A DNA stretch of 64,000 nt from Chitinophagaceae bacterium (lineage in GTDB: Bacteria > Bacteroidota > Bacteroidia > Chitinophagales > Chitinophagaceae). The stretch spans positions 62,001 through 126,000 of the forward strand of contig SAIW01000010.1 in the NCBI GenBank assembly GCA_004028795.1, in the 5' to 3' direction. A program made the translations under genes and the position numbers. The notes below the pieces were generated by a model, which saw only the letters and a program-made list of their open reading frames with translations, did not search any database and was not told where the DNA came from. The stretch's first letter is position 1, and every line of letters starts with the position of its first letter. Shown piece by piece: positions 45,453 to 52,910 of the stretch.

Positions 45453-46481
45453 TCAATAACCGAAACTCAACAACATTTCATATTCTTTTTTATAAGGGTT
45501 GGTTATGCCGATATTGGGTTTTTCAACTAAAGAAATATAGATAGTATTACGTTTGCCTTTATCAATATCATCAAACTTTACAAAAGCTATTCGTTTTAAA
45601 ACAGGTGGCTGCGAATAAGTTAAAAAATAAACATACTCACTTCCCAAACCTGCTCTCATTGCCCCAAAAAAAGCATCGTATTCACTCCTTGCATTTATTA
45701 GGCCTGCAAAACCTGTTTTACTGTAAATAACATAGGAGGTATCTTTTAAAACTTTAGTACCTGCACAAGTTAACGGCGGTAATTCAACAGGGCAGGTTGT
45801 TTGATTTTCTCTGAACAACAGGCTCCTGTTACTTTTTATTATTTTCACAAAATTAAAACTACCGATAGGTTCATTTTTAGCAATCCAATAATAATAGTTA
45901 GGTCTTCCTGAATAAAACTGTAATACCAATCTCCACTTACCATTCGATGGAATTTTATTTACCTGAATACAAATATTATAATGAAAAAAACCATTGTGTT
46001 GCGTATATGCCATTTTGTTTTCAATAACTGTATTGGCATCATTACCCCAATCATTGGTTAATAAAACAACTTTCTTAGATAAACTTCTGGCTACTCTTGC
46101 TGTAAGCTCTTCAAAAGCTTCTTTAGCTTCTTCTACTTTTTCAAACTCACCAAAAAAATATTCAACATACTTTGTACTATCCTGTACATAACGGGATGCT
46201 GTTGCATCCGGTAAACTTATTTTAGATTGATAGATGTCTGACTTTAAATGAACAGAATCTGATTTGGTAATTAACTTTCCTTTTAAGTGAGAAAAATTGA
46301 AGGGAGCATCATTTAAAACAGCTACAATTTTATAAGTAAAATCGTCAATCTTTTTTTTGTTGGGCAGTTCAACATTAAACTGTTGAGCATTGGTATACGT
46401 ACCAAAAAACATCAGCGAAATAAACGCCAGTTTACTAATAGTTGCAGGTTGAAATAAGGCTGAAATTACGAAATGAAACAC
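45453..46481 (-). CDS. Hypothetical secreted protein, 342 residues
   Basis: An exported protein with a hydrophobic N-terminal segment (SKLAFISLMFFGTYTNAQ). The first ATG (MFHFVISALFQPATI) puts about 17 residues before it, so the true start may be an internal codon. The mature part is rich in beta-strand and aromatic residues (FHYNICIQVNKIPSNGKWRLVLQFYSGRPNYYYW). I recognise no family or catalytic motif. It lies two bases from the GH53 stop on the same strand, so it is downstream of and probably co-transcribed with the galactanase. That suggests a role in the same glycan process, without proof. Confidence 0.6.
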   Translation of the reverse strand: MFHFVISALFQPATISKLAFISLMFFGTYTNAQQFNVELPNKKKIDDFTYKIVAVLNDAPFNFSHLKGKLITKSDSVHLKSDIYQSKISLPDATASRYVQDSTKYVEYFFGEFEKVEEAKEAFEELTARVARSLSKKVVLLTNDWGNDANTVIENKMAYTQHNGFFHYNICIQVNKIPSNGKWRLVLQFYSGRPNYYYWIAKNEPIGSFNFVKIIKSNRSLLFRENQTTCPVELPPLTCAGTKVLKDTSYVIYSKTGFAGLINARSEYDAFFGAMRAGLGSEYVYFLTYSQPPVLKRIAFVKFDDIDKGKRNTIYISLVEKPNIGITNPYKKEYEMLLSFGY

Positions 46482-46483
46482 TT

Positions 46484-47530
46484 CTATTTAAAAGCATCTA
46501 ATGCAGCGGTAGGTTTGCCGCTGTTATCAAAAGCTCCTAACGAATAGCCTTGCCAGTTGTTATAGCACTCAGGTTCCCAATAAAAAACACCTAATCCTTT
46601 ATTATCAGTAACAGATTTTACTTTACTTATCAGGTCAGTAATAAAATTTTTGCTTGCTGTTGGTTGGTCCCAACTCATACCAACTTCACAAATCATTATT
46701 TCTTTTCCGTACCTGCTTACCATATCGTTCATATTGGCAAGACATTGATTATTCAAGTCTGAATAATTGGTGGTAGAAGGATATAGCGACATACCAATAA
46801 CATCCCACTTTGCATTGTTAGTTTTCAAACCATCAAACATCCATCTGAACAGACTATTATCATATCCATTAGAAATATGCACAATAACTTTTATTGTTGA
46901 ATCTATTGCTTTAACAGCATTATAACCACTGTTTACTAAAGCAGCAAAATTTGCCATATTAGTTGATGCTTTTCCTTCAGACCAAAGCATACCATCATTG
47001 GTTTCATTGCCAACCTGTACCCAATCCGGAATAATATTATTTGATTTTAGTGAGTTTAAAACAGAATAAGTGTGATTATAAACTGATGTTTGTAATTGAT
47101 TGATGTTTTGCCCGTTCCATGCAGCAGGTTTGTTTTGTTTGCCCGGGTCTGCCCACCAATCACTGTAGTGAAAATCAATCATCAACTTTAAGCCCAATGC
47201 CTTTATACGGTTGGCTTTATTAATTACATCGGCGGTGTTGCACCAACCATCCGTAGGGTTTACCCAAACACGCAAACGCATCGCATTCATTCCCAAATCT
47301 TTTAATAGCTGCATGCAATCTTGTTGAGTTCCGCCTGCATTATAAAATTTATAGCCCGATGCCTCCATTTGTGTTAACCAACTTATATCTGCACCTTTTG
47401 CAAATACAGTTGTTGTAGGTGTTGGCGTTGGTGTCGGGGTAACAGATGCTGAAGAATTATCGCCACCTTTTGAACAAGCTGATAATTGAGCAATAAGAAA
47501 GATGATTAACCAATTCATAATATGTTTCAT
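46484..47530 (-). CDS. GH53 endo-beta-1,4-galactanase lipoprotein
   Basis: A 348-residue glycoside hydrolase family 53 enzyme that cuts type I arabinogalactan side chains of pectin. The lipobox LSAC anchors it, followed by a Thr-Pro linker (TPTPTPTPTTT) encoded by a short tandem DNA repeat. The catalytic domain opens FAKGADISWLTQMEASGYKF and contains MNAMRLRVWVNP, the acid/base motif VQVGNETNDGMLW and the nucleophile region EIMICEVGMSW. It ends LGVFYWEPECYNNWQGYSLGAFDNSGKPT. A surface lipoprotein form is typical of Bacteroidota polysaccharide use, but no SusC/D pair is nearby. Confidence 0.9.
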   Translation of the reverse strand: MKHIMNWLIIFLIAQLSACSKGGDNSSASVTPTPTPTPTTTVFAKGADISWLTQMEASGYKFYNAGGTQQDCMQLLKDLGMNAMRLRVWVNPTDGWCNTADVINKANRIKALGLKLMIDFHYSDWWADPGKQNKPAAWNGQNINQLQTSVYNHTYSVLNSLKSNNIIPDWVQVGNETNDGMLWSEGKASTNMANFAALVNSGYNAVKAIDSTIKVIVHISNGYDNSLFRWMFDGLKTNNAKWDVIGMSLYPSTTNYSDLNNQCLANMNDMVSRYGKEIMICEVGMSWDQPTASKNFITDLISKVKSVTDNKGLGVFYWEPECYNNWQGYSLGAFDNSGKPTAALDAFK

Positions 47531-47551
47531 AGCATTATCAAAGATTAATAA

Positions 47552-48610
47552 TTATGCAAGTTGTTGCAGAATTCCTTTTACAAAATCGCTTACCAGATAG
47601 CTCATTAATTTTCCTGTTGAAGAATCTTGTCTGCCATCACTTAGTTTGGTTGCACCTTCACAAATATGTAAATAAGCGGGCTTACAATCCATTGAAACAT
47701 AATTCAAATATTGCCTTGCATGCAATGCAGTAATACCAACGGGTGTAGCTGCACTGCTTAACGTATGTTCAATACAATCAAGGTCTAATTCAATCCCCAC
47801 TAAAGTATCATCGGTAAATCCTGTAGCATGGCTTACGCTTTGAATAAAGTTTTTCTTTTCGTGAATAAAAATATCTTCATAGGTAATACAATCAATAAAA
47901 GGATTATTTACCATATCCATCCACACATTTTGTGTAATATAATTTTCGTGCAAACCAATAACACAATATTTTTCTAAATAACCATCTTCTTCTGCATAGC
48001 GAAATGCATTACCACTATGCCTTCCTTCCATTGCTCTGTAATCTGCATGTGCATCTAAATTAACAGCATTTATCTGTGCAATTTCTAATACACCTGCTTT
48101 ATGCCAACCCTTGGCTGCACCTTTAATACAGGGGTATGCATTGTTATGTCCGCCACCTATAACAATCGGTAATTTTCTGTTTTGAGTAATTAAATGGATT
48201 AATTGTTCTACTTCATCATCTATGGTATTAACAGCATGGCGATAAGCTTCAATTGATTCTTCATATTTATGTGCATTCAATTCAATTAAATGTTCAATAT
48301 CAGAAAAATCAAAATGGCCTAACAACAGTATTTCATTACCGTCTAAAAAATCGTTGCTTTGAATATTTAAGAATGATTGAAGAAAAGGAAGCCATGCAGT
48401 TTCTGTTCCGCCCGTTCCATGATTGGCCCTTACACCGATATCTTCAGGTACACCGATCAAAACAAATTTGGCAGATGATTGTTTTAATGATGTTTCAATG
48501 TCTGAAGGGTTACTTAATATTTGCAAACGCTCTCCCAGCTTGGTTTCAAAGCGGCGAATTTTAGTAACACTCAGAACATCCTGCCTGTTATAAATTTTTA
48601 AATGTTGCAT
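47552..48610 (-). CDS. Formimidoylglutamase-like ureohydrolase (arginase superfamily)
   Basis: A 352-residue binuclear-manganese hydrolase. Metal-ligand motifs are present in order: GGGHNNAYP (His), AVNLDAHADYRAMEGRHSGNAF (D-A-H-A-D) and GIELDLDCIEHT (D-x-D). NHGTGGTETAW is an N-terminal block. The closest family is Bacteroidota formimidoylglutamase (HutG-type), which would release formamide from N-formimidoyl-glutamate in histidine breakdown, but no other hut genes are nearby, so specificity is uncertain. I chose the ATG at 48610 (MQHLKIYN); a TTG two codons upstream would be less usual. A canonical arginase gene lies at 49607-50554. Confidence 0.82.
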   Translation of the reverse strand: MQHLKIYNRQDVLSVTKIRRFETKLGERLQILSNPSDIETSLKQSSAKFVLIGVPEDIGVRANHGTGGTETAWLPFLQSFLNIQSNDFLDGNEILLLGHFDFSDIEHLIELNAHKYEESIEAYRHAVNTIDDEVEQLIHLITQNRKLPIVIGGGHNNAYPCIKGAAKGWHKAGVLEIAQINAVNLDAHADYRAMEGRHSGNAFRYAEEDGYLEKYCVIGLHENYITQNVWMDMVNNPFIDCITYEDIFIHEKKNFIQSVSHATGFTDDTLVGIELDLDCIEHTLSSAATPVGITALHARQYLNYVSMDCKPAYLHICEGATKLSDGRQDSSTGKLMSYLVSDFVKGILQQLA

Positions 48611-48707
48611 GGTCAAGCGTTTTTCATTAAATGTTTAAAGCTACCTAAAATACACATTCAGTTGTACACTTTTAATAGTATGAGAAAATTAAAAATTACT
48701 TTCGTTT

Positions 48708-49427
48708 ATGCTTTGCAGTTTAACTATAGTTCGATATCCTAAATGGTGGGGTTTTTTCGGAATATTTTCAATGGCTTTATTCAGATTGCCTTTATGGTTG
48801 AATAAAGAAATAAGTTTTTATAAATTAATGGGTTGCGGAAAGAACGGAACATTCGATATTCACCCTGATTGGCAGCAATGGTGCATTCTCATTGTTTATA
48901 AAGATGATAAGAACAATAAATTGAAGACGATAGATAGCTATAAACATTTGTTACCCCCTTTAATAAACAGCTATCATTCATTATTTAATTGTGAAGTTTT
49001 TACCTTGTTATTACAACCTATTGAGGGGCATGGAACATGGAATAATAAAGCATGTTTTGGTACTTTACCAAAGCAATCGGATTATGAAGGGTTAATTGCT
49101 GTTTTAACCAGAGCTGATATACGCTATAACAAATTAAAACGTTTCTGGAGCCATGTAGATGCAATAGCCCTGCAAATGAATACAGCAAAGGGTTTCATAA
49201 GCTCTGTAGGCATGGGAGAGCTGCCATGGATTAAAGGGGCAACCTTTAGTTTATGGAATAATAAAGCTGATATGAAAGCATTTGCTTATGGTATGAAAAC
49301 ACATGCCGATGTTGTTGTAAAAACAAAAAAAGAAAATTGGTACAGCGAAGAAATGTTTGTTCGTTTTATACCATTAAAATCGTTTGGCAGCTTATGTGGT
49401 AACAATCCTTTAAAAGGAAAGTTGTAA
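48708..49427 (+). CDS. CrtA-like (spheroidene monooxygenase-type) protein
   Basis: A 239-residue protein with the CrtA-type blocks MALFRLPLWLNKEISFYKLMGCGKNGTFDIHPDWQQW, then EVFTLLLQPIEGHGTW, and GELPWIKGATFSLWNNKADMKAFAYGMKTHADVVVKTKKENWYSEEMFVRF. CrtA oxidises carotenoids in purple bacteria. Homologues without other carotenoid genes nearby are found more widely, and I see no carotenoid gene in this window, so the substrate is unknown. No signal peptide is seen; the start MLCSLTIVRYPKWWG was chosen as the first ATG in frame. Confidence 0.6.
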   Translation: MLCSLTIVRYPKWWGFFGIFSMALFRLPLWLNKEISFYKLMGCGKNGTFDIHPDWQQWCILIVYKDDKNNKLKTIDSYKHLLPPLINSYHSLFNCEVFTLLLQPIEGHGTWNNKACFGTLPKQSDYEGLIAVLTRADIRYNKLKRFWSHVDAIALQMNTAKGFISSVGMGELPWIKGATFSLWNNKADMKAFAYGMKTHADVVVKTKKENWYSEEMFVRFIPLKSFGSLCGNNPLKGKL

Positions 49428-49606
49428 TTTGCGGCATGCTTGTAGCAAAAAATATTAAACGCAAATGCTTACTTGCGTACTTTCTTAACTTAATTTCTTC
49501 CGCCGACTCAGGTTCGCCGGATTACTAATTCTTTCCCTTGTTTATTATACTGCTGTTTACTAAAATCATTTTTTGATTTTATACTTCTTCATTTAAACCA
49601 ATTACA

Positions 49607-50554
49607 ATGAAAAATATTAAACTCATTGAAGTTGCTTCAGAAATAGGTGCAGGCACACGTGGTGCCAGCTTAGGTATTGATGCTGTAAAAATTGCGGCCT
49701 TAGATTTTATGAGCAATTTCTTTATACACTTTCCGTCAGAAAAAATTCCTACAGAAAATAAGTTATTGTTTGAACCGATTGAATCGCCTTATGCCAAACG
49801 TTTAAAAGGTATAACAACCATGTATGAACGTGTAAGCAAAGCTGTTTGTGATACGTTGAAAAGCAATTTTTTCCCTGTTTTATTAAGCGGAGACCACAGC
49901 ATTGCCGGTGCAACTATTGCAGGCATTAAAATGGCAAAACCTAAGAGTAAATTAGGTGTAATATGGATTGATGCACATGCAGATTTACATACGCCGTACA
50001 CAACACCAAGTGGTAATATGCATGGTATGCCTTTGTCAATTTCTATTAATGAAGATAATATTGAAATGTCAACACATGATATTGATGAGGCTACCAAACA
50101 AGGTTGGAATTATTTAAAAAATCTTGGAAAAATTGCACCCAAAGTTTTACCCGAAGATGTGGTATTTATTTCGTTGCGAGATTATGAGAAAGAAGAAAAG
50201 AACTTAATTGAAAAGTATGGAATGAAGGTAATTACAACGAATGAAGTAAGAAGAAAAGGTACAGAAAACATTGTACGTTCTGTAATACGCTACTTAAGCG
50301 ACTGCACAGATATTTATATAAGTTTTGATGTTGATAGTTTAGATGTATCTATTTCAAAAGGTACGGGAACGCCTGTTAGCAATGGTTTACGTGAAAGAGA
50401 GGTGGAAGACTTAATAAGTAAGTTTATGCAAATGAGAAAAGTTTGCTGTTTTGAAATTGCAGAAGTAAACCCCACTTTAGATAAAGAAAACTTAATGGCA
50501 GAAATTGCCTTCAATATTTTACAACGCAGTGTAAATATTTTAATGATGAATTAA
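49607..50554 (+). CDS. rocF: Arginase
   Basis: A 315-residue manganese enzyme that splits arginine to ornithine and urea. All ligand motifs are clear: LLSGDHSIAGATIAG (His), GVIWIDAHADLHTPYTTPSGNMHGMPLS (D-A-H-A-D with the arginase-type TPSGNMHG substrate loop) and IYISFDVDSLDVSISKGTGTPVSNGL (D-V-D). The TPSGN-H-G loop separates it from agmatinase and from the formimidoylglutamase-like gene nearby. The start MKNIKLIEVASEIGAG is typical. A family 1 repeat and an ATGTA simple repeat follow its stop codon. Confidence 0.92.
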   Translation: MKNIKLIEVASEIGAGTRGASLGIDAVKIAALDFMSNFFIHFPSEKIPTENKLLFEPIESPYAKRLKGITTMYERVSKAVCDTLKSNFFPVLLSGDHSIAGATIAGIKMAKPKSKLGVIWIDAHADLHTPYTTPSGNMHGMPLSISINEDNIEMSTHDIDEATKQGWNYLKNLGKIAPKVLPEDVVFISLRDYEKEEKNLIEKYGMKVITTNEVRRKGTENIVRSVIRYLSDCTDIYISFDVDSLDVSISKGTGTPVSNGLREREVEDLISKFMQMRKVCCFEIAEVNPTLDKENLMAEIAFNILQRSVNILMMN

Positions 50555-50571
50555 TGATGATGCTTTATGAA

Positions 50572-50659
50572 TGTCATTTCGAGGTTGGGTTCTTACCCAA
50601 CGAGAAATCTCATCTTAAATGACTACAGAGATTTCTCGGCATGAACCTCGAAATGACAA
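50572..50659. repeat. Dispersed palindromic repeat family 1, copy E
   Basis: TGTCATTTCGAGGTTGGGTT...ACCTCGAAATGACA. The inner parts are GAGAAATCTCA and GAGATTTCTCGGCA. In place of the CCCGAAGTTTCGGG hairpin it has TTGGGTTCTTACCCAA, which is itself an inverted repeat. The gap is between convergent genes. Confidence 0.8.
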
Positions 50660-50684
50660 AACTTTTTAATCTTTACATATACAT

Positions 50685-50727
50685 CGTACATTATACATCG
50701 TACATCCTACATCTTACATCATACATT
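50685..50727. repeat. TACATC/GTACAT simple repeat reaching the next gene's stop codon
   Basis: Repeated words ACATATACATCGTACATTA, then ACATCCTACATCTTACATCA and TACATTA. The stop codon of the SDR gene (TGA at 50721-50719 on the minus strand) lies inside the repeat, so its last residue and stop come from repeat DNA. Confidence 0.7.
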
Positions 50728-51600
50728 AAAACATAACCTCACTCCTTCTTCAAAATTTACAGGATTATAATTTAAAACAGCTTTAGCCTTATCAATTTTT
50801 AACCCCGATTTTTTTGCTCGTTTAACAGGCTCCGGAAAAGTTGCTGATGTTACATTTTCAATTAAATCTTTATTCAATCCCAAAACATCGGCAACCGTAG
50901 TTGCCATGTTATAAGGCGATATAATATCCATTCCGGCTAAATGAAAACTTCCATGCTCCTTTTGTTTAATAATTGTTTCAATGCCTTTGCAAATATCAAT
51001 TACATAAGTTGGTGTACGTTGCTGGTCGCTAACTACTTTTATCGGCTTTCCCTGCTCCAGATTATTTTTCACCCAATGTAAAAAACTTGGTCGCATACCT
51101 TGTAATGCCTGCCCGTAAATAAATACAGGTCTAACAATTGTATTCAATCCGGTTCTTTGTTCAACTAATCGCTCTGCTTGTAATTTACTTTCACCATAAA
51201 AATTTAATGGCCCTTTTATATCATCTTCACTATGCGGACCATCTTCACCAAAAACAAAGTCGGTTGATATATAAATAAAATGTGCAGTTGGTAAACAATG
51301 TTGCAGTAAATATTCAGTAGCATCAATATTGTGTTTCAAACAGGCAGCAGTGTTATTATTACATTCATCGGGTTTACTCATGGCAGCATTATGAATAACA
51401 ACATCAGGTTTATATTTATCTAAAACATTGGCAACTGTAAATTCATCAGTTAAATCAATACTTTCATAGGTATATAAAGCATTTACAGCAATTCTGTTTT
51501 CTCCCCTGCTTACAGCAATTACATCAAAACCTTCTTTACTTAGATGCAGTACTAAATGTTGCCCTAAAAAACCATTACTTCCTGTAATTAAAACTTTCAT
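50719..51600 (-). CDS. SDR-family dTDP-4-dehydrorhamnose reductase-like protein
   Basis: A 293-residue extended short-chain dehydrogenase of the RfbD type, which makes a nucleotide-linked deoxysugar for surface glycans. The NAD(P) site is ITGSNGFLGQHL (residues 4-15), HNAAMSKPDECNNN follows the Rossmann core, and the catalytic Tyr and Lys are in FYGESKLQAER (YxxxK). RTPTYVIDICKGI and the C-terminal helices are typical. No other rfb genes lie nearby, so the substrate may differ. Its last residue and stop codon fall in a simple repeat. Confidence 0.82.
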   Translation of the reverse strand: MKVLITGSNGFLGQHLVLHLSKEGFDVIAVSRGENRIAVNALYTYESIDLTDEFTVANVLDKYKPDVVIHNAAMSKPDECNNNTAACLKHNIDATEYLLQHCLPTAHFIYISTDFVFGEDGPHSEDDIKGPLNFYGESKLQAERLVEQRTGLNTIVRPVFIYGQALQGMRPSFLHWVKNNLEQGKPIKVVSDQQRTPTYVIDICKGIETIIKQKEHGSFHLAGMDIISPYNMATTVADVLGLNKDLIENVTSATFPEPVKRAKKSGLKIDKAKAVLNYNPVNFEEGVRLCFNV

Positions 51601-51639
51601 AATTCAAAATAATCAATAATATTTTTTGTACCAAGCGTT

Positions 51640-51732
51640 TGTATTTCTCCGAAGGAGTCCTACGGACATTGCATCGTTCGTGTAGCCTGTACTGAGCGAA
51701 GTCGAAGTATCGCACACTTGTACTTTCAATTT
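51640..51732. repeat. Nested repeats: interrupted family 2 copy f
   Basis: CTCCGAAGGAGTCCTACGGA (itself palindromic) lies just left. The family 2 element starts TTGCATCGTTCGTGT at about 51669 and resumes TCGCACACTTGTAC at about 51714. Between the halves sits AGCCTGTACTGAGCGAAGTC followed by GAAGTA, a separate repeat word. One repeat thus appears to have entered another. The location is the divergent gap between the SDR gene and pfkA. Confidence 0.65.
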
Positions 51733-51791
51733 TTATGGCAACAATTACTTAACACAATCGCCTATTTATTCAATGCAAAGGTTATAGTTTT

Positions 51792-51805
51792 CGCAACCGT
51801 TTGCG
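51792..51805. promoter_or_regulatory. LacI-family-like operator overlapping the pfkA -33 element
   Basis: CGCAACCGTTTGCG is a 14-bp palindrome (6 of 7 pairs match) with the central CG typical of LacI-family sites. It includes the TTTG that serves as the pfkA -33 element, so a bound repressor would block polymerase. No regulator gene lies in the window. Confidence 0.45.
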
Positions 51806-51829
51806 TTTATTTTCAATTCCTTACATTTG
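51800..51829 (+). promoter_or_regulatory. pfkA promoter, Bacteroidota consensus
   Basis: A -33 TTTG (51800-51803) and a -7 TACATTTG (51822-51829) are separated by 18 bases, close to the Bacteroidota consensus. The start site would be about 51836, giving a ~60-base leader before the pfkA ATG. Confidence 0.65.
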
Positions 51830-51897
51830 ACACCGATTTGTAAAACATAACGATTATTGCCCCAAAAGCAAGCTGCGAAACGTTGAAAGTTTAATTT

Positions 51898-52884
51898 ATG
51901 AGCATAAAAAAAGTAACTAAAATTGGGGTGCTTACTTCCGGAGGAGATGCTCCCGGAATGAATGCCGCAATAAGGGCTGTGGTAAGAACAGGTTTGTACA
52001 ATGGCTTAGAAGTTTTTGGAGTGATGCGAGGATATTCAGGCATGGTGGATGATGACATTATTCCGATGAATGGAAGAAGCGTTGCCAACATAATTCAAAG
52101 AGGTGGTACTATTTTAAAAACTGCACGCAGTAAAGAGTTTATGACTCCCGAAGGTCGTGCTATTGCTTACGAAAATTTAAGAAAGCGAGGCATTGACGGG
52201 TTGGTTGTAATTGGTGGCGATGGCTCATTCAGAGGTGCACAAAAATTCAGCAGCGAATTTGATATTCCATGTATCGGTATACCCGGAACGATTGATAGAG
52301 ATATGGCCGGTACAGATTCGACCATTGGTTTTGATACTGCTGTAAATACAGCAGTTGATGCCATCGATAAAATTCGCGATACAATGGATGCACACGACCG
52401 TTTATTTATTGTAGAAGTTATGGGTCGTGATGCAGGCTATATTGCTTTGCACAGCGGTATTGCAACAGGTGCTGAGAATATTATTATTCCCGAAACAAAA
52501 ACAGATATTGAAGAGCTTATCGCTTCACTTACAGAAAAAGAAAAAAGAAAAAAATTAGTAAACCTCGTTGTTGTTGCAGAGGGTGGCGAGTTTGGAGATG
52601 CCAATGCTTTAGCTGCCATTGTTAAAGAACGCATACCAAGTGCAGATACCAGAGTTTGTATTTTAGGCCATATTCAACGCGGTGGCTCTCCTACCTGCCA
52701 CGATCGTTTAATTGCCAGCCACATGGGCTACTATGCAGTTGAAAGTTTATTACATGGAAGGCAAAACGTTATGATCGGTGTTATTAATAACAAAATAACT
52801 TACACGCCATTAGATAAAGCGGTAAAAGAAAAACAACGCATTGGCCAGGAATGGATGCGTATTGTAAAAATATTAGCGAGCTAA
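51898..52884 (+). CDS. pfkA: ATP-dependent 6-phosphofructokinase
   Basis: A 328-residue glycolytic enzyme that phosphorylates fructose-6-phosphate. GVLTSGGDAPGMNAAIRAVVRTG opens the ATP site, VVIGGDGSFRGA carries the GGDGS that marks ATP rather than pyrophosphate use, and MGRDAGYIALHSGIATGAE, VVVAEGG and LGHIQRGGSPTCHDRL form the sugar-phosphate and allosteric sites. The catalytic loop reads PGTIDRDMAGTD, whereas the usual form is G-T-I-D-N-D; both catalytic aspartates remain, but Asn is Arg. pyk follows 26 bases downstream, making a glycolysis pair. Confidence 0.94.
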   Translation: MSIKKVTKIGVLTSGGDAPGMNAAIRAVVRTGLYNGLEVFGVMRGYSGMVDDDIIPMNGRSVANIIQRGGTILKTARSKEFMTPEGRAIAYENLRKRGIDGLVVIGGDGSFRGAQKFSSEFDIPCIGIPGTIDRDMAGTDSTIGFDTAVNTAVDAIDKIRDTMDAHDRLFIVEVMGRDAGYIALHSGIATGAENIIIPETKTDIEELIASLTEKEKRKKLVNLVVVAEGGEFGDANALAAIVKERIPSADTRVCILGHIQRGGSPTCHDRLIASHMGYYAVESLLHGRQNVMIGVINNKITYTPLDKAVKEKQRIGQEWMRIVKILAS

Positions 52885-52910
52885 AAACATATCAACCGAA
52901 ATAAAACCAT

